A DNA stretch of 64,000 nucleotides from Mycteria americana (lineage: Eukaryota; Chordata; Aves; Ciconiiformes; Ciconiidae): assembly GCF_035582795.1 (NCBI RefSeq), contig NC_134373.1, positions 12,980,001-13,044,000 on the forward strand. Reading direction: 5' to 3'. Of the stretch, positions 8,951-21,900 are shown in pieces. The first letter of the stretch is position 1. Every line of letters starts with the position of its first letter. Below the pieces are notes generated by a model. It made no database searches. It worked only from the letters and a program-made list of their open reading frames with translations, and was not told the DNA's origin. The translations under genes were made by a program, and so were the position numbers.

Positions 8951-11900
8951 TTAAACAAGGAATGTGTGGTTAAGTTTTGTGAATTAAGCTTTATCAGGTG
9001 TTTGTGGAGACTTAGTTTAAAAAAATCAGATTTATTTGCTAGCTTTTCTTCAAGGCAGGCTTTGTGTTTGTGTAGTCAGCATCTGTGAAGGGTGTGAACA
9101 TTTCTGTTAGCGTGAAATGGGTCATAGTTTGTGTATGCCTGTTTTTCGACGTTAACTGTAAAGGCAGTTTTTAATAAGCTTAGATGTAAATGCCTAAAGT
9201 TAAGTGATTCTCATACTTACTTACAGTGGTTTAGTTCAAGGCATTTCTGGTTTGGAATGGAGTGAGCAACATTACACAGTCCTTAGTACAACCTAGTATG
9301 TAATAACTGGTATTCTTTATATTACATGCTTGTTCCTTGTACGATAGACAAGACATTCTTCAGATTTTGAGAAATGCTAAAATGCTTTAAGCTGTGCCTG
9401 TTAAATTCCTTTAAAACAGGGCTTGATTCTGTAAAGTTGTCCAGATTCTGTATGATGTAAATGATTTTATTTTGTGTGCATCTTAAATACTAGAAACTTT
9501 GGTAACCTTCTTCCTATCTAGGACTAATTTAATCGGATCTCTGTAAATGCTACTGCATAAATAGGTATCAGCCCCTAATTTTGAAAGTTGATTAAGGGTC
9601 CAAGTCTTAACGTGTTGCTGAAAGAAGCGATCTTTTATGTCCTCCCATTGATAACATCCTGCTGCCTCCCTTTCGGTAGCACAAACACTTTATGGTGAGC
9701 TGTTCTATCTTACTAAATTAACAGTATTACTGATAGAGATAATTAACAGGAGTGCTACGTATTTAAATAGTCATAGAAATTATTTTAAATAAGACTGCAA
9801 AGTCGGTTCAGGAGTTAGGATGTTACAACTGTGGATATTCGCAGATAAAAGTGACTGTGCATGATCATGCGCTCAAGTTTTCCCAACAGGTTCTTTTTGA
9901 GCTATTTGCAGAAAGAAAATGTCACCTGTTTTTTCCACCCTCTTATGGTGCTTTTTACAATGCTGTCTTTCCTAAGCTAACAGTTACTTTACCATCTCTG
10001 CAGATAAACCGTATTGTCTGAAAGTTGAAGCACTGAGGTTAAAGTATACCCATCCATTTACCTTGAATGCTTATTTTTTAAATTACATGGGGTCTTATTA
10101 GTTAATGTAAGAGAGAGGTTAAAGAACAGTAAACATTTTGGAATGTGTGTGCTCTGTTGGGAGCCACATTTTTAGGTATAGCACTGCCTAGCAGAATCTA
10201 CAAATATGAATTGTGTGTCTGGTGTCCCTGTGCAATACAAAAGCGAACGTGGATGTTTCAGACTACAATCCACAAGAGACAGCCTCTTCAAAGCACCTTT
10301 GGAGTTACTTCTTCAAAATCTTTTTAATCTTATATTGAAATCTTGTTTCTTTTTTTTTTAAGGATGGTAGATGGAAGAAAAAAAAAGTTTACTTCTGATG
10401 CTCAAACCTGATCAAAATTGAGACACATTTAAATATTGCTGCTGGAGACCCTAAGACCAAGGCTGGCTTTCTGTTGGTCTTACTGATCTCTTAACTCTAT
10501 TCAGATGCAAGGTGACTGTTTTTAACTCTAATAAAATAACATGAAGTCATTAAGCAAGTAGTCCAAGATTGTAGAACACCTATGTGGCAGAGACAGGCAC
10601 TGCTTCTCCCAGTGCTAGACATACTGTTCCTGACTAAATTCATTCTATCAGTATTAACAGCATAAGTCACTCTGCCCGCTGACAAAAAACACTTGCACAG
10701 GATTAGCTGTTCCACGTCACTGTGGAAACCATGGAAAACTGATTCAGGCATTCATTTTGCATATAGTGTAGTGTGGGTTATAAAGTAGTGATGGCTTTGT
10801 TGTTGTTTCCTGTTATTAGGGCTTCATTACATGTTTCCAAGTGACCCAAGAAGTGCCAAATTCTCCTTAAGCAAATGACCAGAAAAGCATCTGGTAGAAA
10901 AAAAGGGGAAAATATATTCTTATCTGTTTTTTCTTCATGTGTATAAACATCTCATGTACTTGAAAAGGAGCGGGATGCCATTACTTCAAGATTCAGAATA
11001 AATTTTCCTTCTTTTAGTAAGCTTTCAGAGAGCACTTTCAGTCACGATTGTTAGTTTCCTTTGTTAAACTTAGCACTTCAGAGCTGAGTTGGTTTTAAAG
11101 AAAGCACTGCTACAAGACACAGAAGACAGTCAAGAGACGTACCAGTGCTGAAGTGCAAAACAAGGCTCTTCACATCTCTCACACCAGAGTTTACCCTCTG
11201 AACAGTACTCCTAAGCCTGGGTGTCAGATAAAGCTATTGCATCCCTTACAGGCTATCTGCATAGCTCTTCTTTCTCATTCCCCATCATGAGAAATACATT
11301 GATTTTGTGTGATGGAAGTTTTAAGCAACTCATGTACTGCTTGACAGCTGAAGTATAAATGTTTTCACAGCAAAAATTGTCCATTACTTCGATCTGCATT
11401 ATTATTGCAAGCAATAGCTTCTGAGCATTTTTGTATGAACATAGCATTGCACGTGGAGCTGCATGTTTTTCATGGTTGAGCAGTTCTTTTAATGTTTTCA
11501 ATCTGCTCTTTAAAATGTTGACTAGGAACAGATCTGAAGAATTGGAAAGGAAATAATCTGCCTTTGTTCCTCTCAGGAATCGCCACTTAAAAGAGATCAT
11601 TGCTCTCAGGAATTACCACATAGAGAGCTCAGAATCTATCCCCACTCCTAGAGTCTGATCCAAACCAAAATAAGAAATCTTAACATGCAACTTTACTGCA
11701 AACTTAGATAAATGTCCCAAAAAAAATTTAAAATTTCATCTGTCCTTTTAGTAACACCAGGATCTTTGGTTATTGAGTGATAGTAACTTACAGAGAATCC
11801 CTTGTAAAAGTTACTGTCTCAGGACATGTATCTTCAAGATCTATGTTGTTTAACATCTAAATGTCTCAGGTTTGGGAAGATACATTTTGGCCAGAGGAAA

Positions 11901-14900
11901 AAAGAATCGAGTCTGTACAAGATTTTTTCTGAAGCTGTGAAGTAATGCAATTTGGGATCACACTCTATGTAATATAACCTCTACTATGGTAAAATCATCC
12001 TCACCTTAGTCAAGTTAGTAGTCGTGTTGTGGGTCTAACAGTGTGAATGAGGCAAATAGTTTCATCCTGCATATTTAAAAAGGATTGCAAATATATTTCT
12101 AATCCTTCATGATCAAGTCAAACCCTTTCACATTAGGCATTTAACTTCACGCTTGTATTAAGAACCTAGACCCCATGTAGCTCCTGGAGAGAAACACGTT
12201 CTTAAGTTAGGTACATGAACTCTTCAGCACTTACATGATAGGCAGATTTTTAGTGACCTGTTTAATAGTTTGACAAGAGAATATTTTGACATCAGTTTTT
12301 TCATTTGATTCTTTCCATAGCAACCACATTAAGAAAAATGCATAAAACATTTATCTCCTGAAATTATTTGTCATCCTTTGTATTTCATATGACCAAGAAT
12401 AAATCATTCTTTTCAGGTGTTGATTTGCAATGAACTTCCATTTTAAAAGCCTCAGTCACCAAATTTTTAGAGTAATTAAAAATTTGGGGTAGGCCACATT
12501 TAAACTGCTGATTTCAGATACTGTCTATATTTAAGTATCTTAACCCATCTTTCAGTCCTGGGCAGTCTGCATCACCTAACTCCTCTGTTGAATACACTGT
12601 TTGAAGTGGCTGTTTTGAATGCTTAAGATGGTCAGTGTTTATTTTTCTAATACCTGTTACCACAACTTCATCTGTTTTACTGTGGCACGATCCCATTTTG
12701 CTTTAGGTCTCTAAAGGACAAACTTCCACAAAATGTCAGTGGCTCTAATTCTTTGTGTTATTTCAGTAATGGATTTTTAAGCATGGCTACATGTATTCTC
12801 TCACTATGTTAGCTGGAAGTTATTCCTTTAATGCTTTCACCATTCATTCATCACTTCACTGCTTGTTTCACAGTGGTTAGAAAGCACCAAGTAATTTTTT
12901 TTTTAAACACAGTAACTTCAAGATTTTATTACTAGTCACATTATGCTCAAATTAAGAAAATACATTTTTAAACTGCTTGGTTTCTTCTTTTATAGCATTC
13001 CAGAACAACTGTTTTATAGAAGTTATTTAATAAGAAATTGAAGAAACTGGTTCAAAGTGAAAAAAGGGTGGCACTGACAGAACAATTACTGTGGTCGTCT
13101 TCCCACTGATCTACATAGAATAGTTTTTGTTGATCTTTCTTGAATATGCACTTACATCACATCTGGTGGGGTGTACTGACAGTCTTAGAGAAGTGAAAAC
13201 CAAAAGGGTCATGGGGAGAGGGGGAAAAAAACCCCACTGTCATTGCAGAGATTTCTAACAGAACACTGGAAGAGAAGCATGAGCAGGGCTGGGTTATCCA
13301 CCAGCTGATCAGGGTGAGATAACCTCATTTCCTGATGTATAAAAATAAAATAAAGGCTTAATTTTAAAGTTGGTAGGGTAAAGAAGAAATAGCAGTACTT
13401 GCTATAGTACTTGGCTCACATTTATTTCAGCATGACCCTCTCTTCCCAGCCAGGTAACACCCTTTTCAATCCAAACTTCATGCTAGCCTAAACAAGTGAA
13501 TTATTGCAGATATTCTGCTGGGCTACCTCAGCACTAATAACTGCAACGGAGGGATGCAAGGGTTTCATTTGGCCTAAGGTGTTTAGATTAATAGCCTCCC
13601 TTACAAAATAAAAAGGGGGATTGAAAAATTCAAAATGGCATTCTGAACACTTGTGGCTTGACAGATCTTATTTATGCTTTTTACATACGTACCATTGAAG
13701 AAGTATTATTGAAAATCTTAATATCACCATTAGGTGGCACAGCAGTGAATGCATTCGACCGACAGGATTTTCCTCCTTTTACTTTCTCCTCTTTCCAAGA
13801 GCCCCAAATGGCTCCCCGCCTCCCCCTAGAGCATGGCAGGCACTTCCCACAAGCTGAAACATAAGCAGATCACTCATACACCGATTGCTGCTCCATGAAG
13901 CTTTCCTTATTTATACTTGAGTGTTGAGGGGGCCTGAGAAGACCAAGCTAGCACCTCTCTTTTGGGAATGGAGAATCAAGGAATGGCAGAATGAGGATCA
14001 GCACAGTACTATTTATTAGCATATTGAGAAACCGCCGGTAGTTAAGAGAGATAGCTGTGCAGGCACAATGCTGGAACACAGCTTTGTCTAGCCCTGCAGG
14101 CTCTCTGAGCCTCTCCATTTAGTCCTAACAGACAAAGAATATGCTCTGTACACCTCTGCAGTTCAGATGGGGCCCTTGACATTACCAGTCCAACAAAGCC
14201 AAGAGGCTTCCCCAGCCTAACAGACACTGAGATTGTGTCTCAGCAGTATGCACAAGCAGTCCTTGTTCGTTTTTGAACAAAAATTTTGGGAGGCCTATTT
14301 GTGATCCCAAATTTAAATTCTACCCTCAGAACGTACAATGATGCCCATCAGAATCGCTTGGCTGGTTCCATTCATGTCTATTCATGAGGATGGCCGGGTG
14401 CCCATTCACATGGTAGCAGACTATTTTCACTGTGTTGAACTGCCAAGAAGAACAGGTTTAGAAGAATAATCTGCACAGTGTTGCACTCCCCTGCTCTTCT
14501 GGAGAAAGTTTTTTCCAGCACTTTATTAACACTACATACCTATTCAGTCTAAGAGCTTTTGAGAAGTTACAGTTCCCAAAAAACACTGCTAGAAATAACA
14601 GACTGACCTAAGTCAGATAAATGCTGCTTTCCCCAAACTGCACAAGTAATAACATCAGAGGGATTTCAAAGGGACAATGGCAACCTATCTTTTCTGCGAG
14701 ATGCCCATCTTTATTTCAGAAGGCTTTTGTAAGCACCACAATGTGCTGAAAAGTAGCAATCTGTAACGCCTCTACAACAGGCTCCATCCCAAAAGGTGCA
14801 ATGCAGCCCCCTTTCATTGGTAACATAATGCATCTCAAACACTGCTCCCAATAGATTCTACATCTACTCCAGAACGATGAACTTCATTTCAGATTCTAGG

Positions 14901-15548
14901 ACTGTAGCTGGATGGATTTGTGGGCACATTAGTTACAAGTGTTTCACAGCTGCAGAAACAGCAATGCTGCCTGACTGCTCCGGGGCAGTGACAAACAAGG
15001 TTTACTGCACAATACCTTATTCAGCTAGGAAAGGGGTAAATCATTTACCTTGCAGTCAAGCTGCTACACAATTCTAAGCTTAACCTTGCATGATTAGATT
15101 TTGCTTTTTTCCCCATGCCCGCTCCCAGTTTCACCACAAGGGGGAGGAGAAACTCCCCACACTTACTACCAGACTATTACTCAAAAAGAAACCATGACCG
15201 TTACAACCACCACCACCACTAATGGCTTTCTTGGACCTCCTCAGAAACTACTATGGCTTTCCTGAACTTTAGTAAATGAGGTAGCATTCAGGAAGACGTG
15301 CAGTTACTTATAAGCATACATGCTGTCAGCCCAGCCCAGATACCAAAACTTTTGTTCAGAAAAATTTAAGTAGAACACTCCAAAAAAGTAAAGTTGTAAG
15401 TGAAGGCACTGCAAATGTATGACTCATTGTAGAAGAGAGACCATCGCCAGATCAAGCAGACTGTGCACTCACTGCACATGAAGAAAAACAAAGAAAAAAA
15501 AATCTACAAGATAAACATTCATCTATAACAAAGTTTATCAACATAGTT
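8951..15548. other. Convergent intergenic interval between C2orf69 and TYW5
   Basis: AT-rich DNA between two genes that end towards each other. No repeat family is clear to me. Three minus-strand ORFs stand out slightly: 10497-10751 (84 codons), 11253-11600 (115 codons) and 12514-12696 (60 codons). None is recognised, and part of the interval may be alternative 3' UTR of either gene. Confidence 0.5.
12514..12696 (-). CDS. Candidate 60-aa ORF with myristoylation-like N-terminus (hypothetical)
   Basis: The ORF opens MGSCHSKTDE, a pattern compatible with N-myristoylation at Gly2 and palmitoylation at Cys4. It sits in a strong start context (A at -3, G at +4). A possible acceptor, TGTCCTTTAG, lies just upstream on the same strand. 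The rest is hydrophilic, with no membrane segment, and ends RYLNIDSI. I do not recognise the protein. It lies about 2.9 kb past the likely TYW5 poly(A) site. ORFs of this length arise often by chance in 64 kb. Confidence 0.2.
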   Translation of the reverse strand: MGSCHSKTDEVVVTGIRKINTDHLKHSKQPLQTVYSTEELGDADCPGLKDGLRYLNIDSI

Positions 15549-15554
15549 TTTATT
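15549..15554 (-). terminator. TYW5: TYW5 poly(A) signal
   Basis: TTTATT on the plus strand is AATAAA on the minus strand, about 100 nt after the TYW5 stop codon. It is the first such signal, so a short 3' UTR is likely. Confidence 0.65.
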
Positions 15555-15653
15555 AGTCTTACAGAAAGTGTATGTATGTACATATGGACAGTTTCCATAT
15601 TAACATACAATTTTCTACTTTCATAGGAGCTTGCTGAATTACAATGCGTTATT

Positions 15654-15910
15654 TTATCCATAATCATTCCTATAGGCTTTTTCTTGGATGCGTAACACCA
15701 TTCTCCGAGCATAAAAATCCCTATATTCCTCGGGTAGTTCTTCAAGTGTTTTCAAGGCCCTGTCCAAGATCTGTATAGCTCTAGAGGCTGCCGTGGGATC
15801 TTTATTTCCGTAAGTGTCACTCTTATCATAGGACTCAGCAGGAAGGTGCTTCCAAAAGACATTCAGTGCCACTCCAAATTCCTCAGAGGTTACATTGTGG
15901 AACCACAAAG
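15654..15910 (-). CDS. TYW5: TYW5 exon 8 (last)
   Basis: This exon follows TTTCTACAG and begins in phase with two bases completing Ala234. It encodes the distal iron ligand His238 and the C-terminal helical tail, ending RNDYG and TAA. Confidence 0.96.
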
Positions 15911-18900
15911 CTGTAGAAAGAAGAATGTCTAAAATGAAAATTACTATCTGAAACTTCCACATGACTCATAACAAGTGTCAGAATTGCCACTAAATCTAGT
16001 TGAGGAAAAGCCTCAACTGCTGTATTTTTTGTTTATTTATAAATATTAATCCCTGAATATATCGCATTGTACCAAATTTAAGAAGTTCCTCAAGACATTT
16101 ACGTCGATCTATAACTTCACACAAAAGTAACAATTGCTGAAGTATAGAGAGATCCTCAAATGTAAGCAAACGATAAGCATGTGTAGGATGAAAATAAGAC
16201 ATCTTCCTTGTTCACCTCACTCATCTCTACTCTGAATGCAGATATCTATTTTCATAGATTAGTCCCTAACCTTGCACAGATTGTCCAAGCATTAATGTAA
16301 ACCACCAGTGTCAGCCAGGCCACCCATGCAAATTGCTTATCTTTTCATAGTAAAGTCATGAGGCTTTTCAATCGAATCATCATGGCTGTGGTAAGGAAGC
16401 AAAGACATTTTTGCCTCATTGAGTACATTTTAAAAATAAGTTTAATACAGTATATTTACCCTATTTCAATTTTAAGCCAAAAGACTGAATGCTGTGCTTA
16501 TTGCAGCTTAGTTGCTTGTATGTGCTAAAGACACAGAAAAGCTTATTCTGAGAAATGAACAAGAAGTTTCTTTCAGGTTAGGAAGAGGGGCTGCTTCTAC
16601 CTTCTCCATAATAACCACACACATTTCTCAAAAAACATCTCATTTTTTTCAGTGGTATGCATTCCAGAATGCTGACAAAGCTAGCACCATTCTCTGGACT
16701 CAAAAATCCCTATACTTCCCAGTCATTCTTAAGAGTGCCAAATGTGTCTTAAGTTTGGAACAGCACACCTACTGGCAAAGACAAACTAGCATCTGTACTC
16801 CTGTAGAACAAAACACAAATTATGTATGCTGACATTAGCAACACTGTGACATACCTTTCACTAACTGTAACCAAAAGTTTCTTTAGAAAGAAACACAAAC
16901 AGTAAGTTCAAAATTAAGTAACGAGTCCAAGGCTAAGAATCTACTTTAACACTTCCTAAAAACCTACTGCCTTCTTGTTTACTGGCCTGTTTATATTGCC
17001 TAGATAATATGAAAAGCAACAGAATAAGTATCTGCCACAAGCTCATGATGAGTTAAAATAAAAATTTAGTAACAAGTAGGAATAGTTCAATAGGAGTAAT
17101 TCAAATGCCTTTCCCTGATCACCAGAATTGTCATCTCAGCCCAGGAAGCAGCTTTATATTTTCTGCTTGTGCAGAAAAATGATTAGGACTTGTCTTTCCG
17201 TTCCCCAAAGGTGATGATAGATTTCTAGAAGGTCCAATAACTCTACCATCCATAATTCTCATCAAATCACGTGCCTCAGTTCTTAAGTGCCAGAGCTACA
17301 GAAGAACAGAAATGGTATTTCACTCAAATTCTGTCATTAGAAAACTCAGGTCACTGAAGTAATTTCAGATTTCACGAGTTGATTTTATAGTGCTAATCTA
17401 TTAAGACACAAATTCAGAAGCATATAGTGTAATCTTGAGGGAAGGTAAGATTTGTAGGTAGATATAATAATACCTTTCATTAGGCTAATTAGTACAGTTG
17501 GAAGAAGTAGACAAATTTTGCCAATGTCTTTAGACGCTCCTACTTATAACACAGAAATGCTTTAGTAACCTCTGACCATCCCTAGAAATGAGAAATTGCA
17601 AACAAAACTGTTTAAAAACACAACTATTGTGTTTTTAAGGAACTATTTTTCAGGAACTATTTGTTACTTACCTGGAATAAATAACACATCTCCTGCTTCC
17701 AGAAAACATTGATAGCGCTTGGCTTTCACAAAAAGGGGATATTTCTCTAAGTCTGGGTTATCCACATCCAGGACCTCTGACTTAGTACCTAGGAAAGTTT
17801 TCAGAAGTAATGAATAAACGTTCCTACTCTTCCAACAGTAACAAAAAATTATCGCATTGCTGGAAATGGCAGTTCTTGAATCAAATTTAATACTGGTTTA
17901 TTGTTCTGTAACTCTTCTAAAAACCAGGCAAACCTGATGGCACTCCTCATTTACTGAAGAGACATGTTCTCCTGTTGTCTATATTTCTCCTGTAACTGCA
18001 ACCTTATTAACACTAAAATATACTTTCCCTGACATCTAAAACACCATTTTGAATCCAGACAGAACACTGTACTCCTCCACAGTTAGGTGCTGAAAACAGA
18101 ACCAGGCAAAGCTGCTGTGCTCCTTTGCAAATTTCCTAACCTGCCCCACTAAAATGCTTAGCTTTGACTAAAGCAAACAGGATCAAAGTTAAGAGACCAA
18201 ATTACTTCCTTTACATCAAGCTGTCTGTTAGTGATTTTTTTTCTACAGTGCAGCGCTTGTGAGCTGGAAAGGCAACTACAATCACCAAACTCTGAACTAG
18301 ATATATATATGACATGCATACCTGATAAATACAAATACAGTGCATCTTGAGGACTATACAAAACAACTCGTTTTTTCCCTGTTACTTGGATTAAGAAGTT
18401 ATCCATTACCTGGAATAAGCATAGTAAGAGAGATGTCAGCCAAGAGTTAAGAATGAATACATAGCCTGCAACTAATCTAAAATATCATCAGCTTAAAAGA
18501 GGGAATTATTAAAACCTTCGTACGTTAAGAATTAGCTAAAAGAGCTTCCACATATAGTTAATCTAAAAAACTCAAGAATGTGAGTTACTTTATACCCTTA
18601 GCTGCACATTCTTGACAAATAGTATATCTGGAAACACAATATTGCTTTCCAACAACTTTGGTTTTTTCCTTAAATAGGAATCAAGTTCTTCCATCTTAAA
18701 ACACAAAGACATACCATACTTTAGGCATATAAACCAGCAACATGTAATACAAAATGTATTTGGGATTCCTTTTCTTTTTCAGTGTTACTCCTACCTCATT
18801 TTGCTGACTTTCTATTGATAAAGGATTCTTTTTCCTAATTATACTACAAAAAACTATTTTTCTTATAAATACATTTATTCAGAATTACACTGGACAATGT

Positions 18901-21900
18901 TAGAAGACAATCTTATTTGGCATCTACTGCATTGCAGCAACAGACCACCACAATCATTGTACAATTACCAACAATCTGGCCATTAGAATAAAAAAATGAA
19001 GGTAATCTTGAAGATGAAAATGTTGAAAGTTACTGTGTTTCAGATTTTTAACTGAAACTCAAAACAGTAAAGAAAAGGGAAAAAAAGTCAAACATAATTT
19101 AATCTTACAAGTATGGAATTAGACATAAAAACAGTAAGATATTATGCCCACATAATACATCTATTTAAAATTCACTGTACTGCTGAATGTGATTCATTTC
19201 ACTATTTCAAAATATGTGAAGTTTGTCATCATTAACTGATCTTTGTCAGAGATTTGCACCTTAATATCTCAACTCCATAATGCCATCTGCAATATTTTAT
19301 GCTAAACACATGTACTACCTACATCATAATGTGTCCATAACTGTAATCCAGCTGAGCTGATGCGGAAGACACTAGAGAAAAACTGTTCCTTCTCAAAATA
19401 CTCTGGAATCTGAACATCTTCTGCCAAAATAGGAAACTGCTTTCTGATATCCGCAATATCCTGAAAAAAAAGGACATAACTCTTAGAGAATAATATCTTA
19501 GAGAACCATATATAGCACATTAAAATAAGGGAGCACTTCACTATCATTTCTCATAATATGAAACACGGGGCTAGAACTTCAGCATTGGCAAATAGCTGAA
19601 AATCGCAATGCTTTTTAGTGGTCACCCTTTCAGCATTGAATGATATTGTCAATGATATTAATAAGTCAATGATATTAATAAGAACAGCCAGAGAACTGCT
19701 TTGAATCATGGCTGCTAGAAATCACACTGAAGAAGCAAGAGATCATCAGAAATCCTTTTATATTAGTTTACAACAAAAGCTAAAGAATGGGAGGTGAGGA
19801 ATGTACTCTTCAGTGATCAGCTAAGCTCTCGTATAACAGCAACTATTTTAGACACTTAGGTTTAAATATTCTGTCCTAAATCCACTCAGATTCACAGGCC
19901 AAGTGACCATAAACAAGTTGTATGCCTGTACTACACAGCCAGTGGATGACAACAGGCTTTTAAAAATATTCCTAAACTGTGACTTTACAATATTAGAACT
20001 GTAATCTCAAGTAACTCACCTTCCTAGCATCTTCACCCACTGATCGCAAATAGTATTTTTCATCCTGAAGAGAACACAAAAAAGAGAATTGTTTTGGTTT
20101 TTTAATAAGAATTACAAACACGCTTAAATAAAGAGCCTGTATTTTCTCATTAATCTAATGCAGGGCTTCATTAAAATATGGTACAAATAAACGGCATTTA
20201 CAAATTCAGCTACTTTGTTATACTGCCTTTACTCTACTGCTCCCTGCTGTTCATCTCAAGAAATGGAAAAAATACATTGAGAGTAGAAGAGTAGAGGGGG
20301 GGGGACACTTGTCAACTGCTTCAGCATTGCTGTTACTGAACAGATTCAAAGCAAATGCAGATTATAATTTAAGTTCTTCAGAACACTGATGCAGGAAGCT
20401 ATTTCAATTGGCTTCAAAACAGCATCCTATGTAGCATAAAAGGTGAAAAGCACATCTGCATCCAAAACTGTTTGCTTCCTAATCACAGTGATCTGACAAA
20501 TCCCTAGTTTGAACACTGCTACGTAAAGATAGCTACACATTTGCTACTCACAAATTATGTTACAATAAATCTGTATTTGTATTTTGATAGCAGATGTAAT
20601 CAAACTCTAAAATATCTTCACGACATTTTCTTGCAAAACACGTAAATGATACAGTTATTATTCTAAAGCAAGGTTTGATTTCTAAATTTTATGCTGGAAT
20701 TTTTGCTCATGTAAGCAGTTTTTGTTAACAGAAACAGGACGACTGAAGTTAACCGCACTGTACACATACAAAACAAGTTCCGAGAAAAATTACTTCTCCC
20801 TACATTTTTTCCCTTGGCTCCAAGCCACACAAAACAGTTAAATCTAAGACCAAGTGCTTTACTGGAGTAAGACTTCAAATTGCAATTCATCATTTTCCCC
20901 TCCATATACTGGCAAAATAACTGACAGAAGAAACTGTGACACTAAGGAAATTACCTCAGAAAGAAAGTACTCCTTGTGTTTGACTTCAGCTGCTCTTCGT
21001 ACAAATACATCAAAAGGCAGAGTTCTGAAATACAAATATTTAAATTTATGCAATGAATCAATGTAACAACACATGGTCTAAATGCCAGGTTTAAAATCAT
21101 AAGCTCTCTTACCATATCTAGTATAACTGAAGATGTAATATGCTGCTGCTTTTTTTTTTTTAACATGGTGACTAATCAGTGTTTGCAGCAGATGTTTGAA
21201 GAGTTCTACAAAGATAGAAATCCTACACTTACAAACCTCTCTGCTTTACTAAATTGTTCCAATGTATATCCAAACAGAACCATGTAATTGCTGAGGCTGG
21301 AAGGCACCTCTGGAGATCCTCCAGTCCAATCCCTTGCCAAGAGCAGGGTCAACTACAGCAGACTGCCCAGGACGGCATCCAGTTGGGTTTTGCATATGTC
21401 CGAGGATGGAGACTCCATAACCTCTCTGGGTAACCTGTTCCATTGTTTGACCACCTTCGCTGTAAAAGGGGGGGAGGGAGGGTGTCTTTAAATAGTAACA
21501 GAATTTCCTGTATTTCAACTTGTGCCCATTGCCTCTTGTCTTGTCACCACGAACCACTGAGGAGTATCCGGCTCCATCTTCTTTACTCCCTCCATCAGCT
21601 ATATACTTCAATAAGATCCCCTCTTGAGCTTAAGATGTCCGAATGGTTTGAGTCACAGTGCAAGAAATTTCTTCACAGTCAAATTAGACTCAAACTCTGG
21701 CCAATGCCTGACAATACTTGCTTAGACTATTTCTCTAACAGTGTGTCATTAGGCTTGTTTACTGTACTTTTTTATAAATTTGCAGAAAAGCTCAGCATCA
21801 AGAGAACTACTACATAGGTGATATACTACTACTAGGTGATATACATATGTTTATATCTATGCATTTTCTGCTATGAATTTGTGCATGAAAACAGATACCT

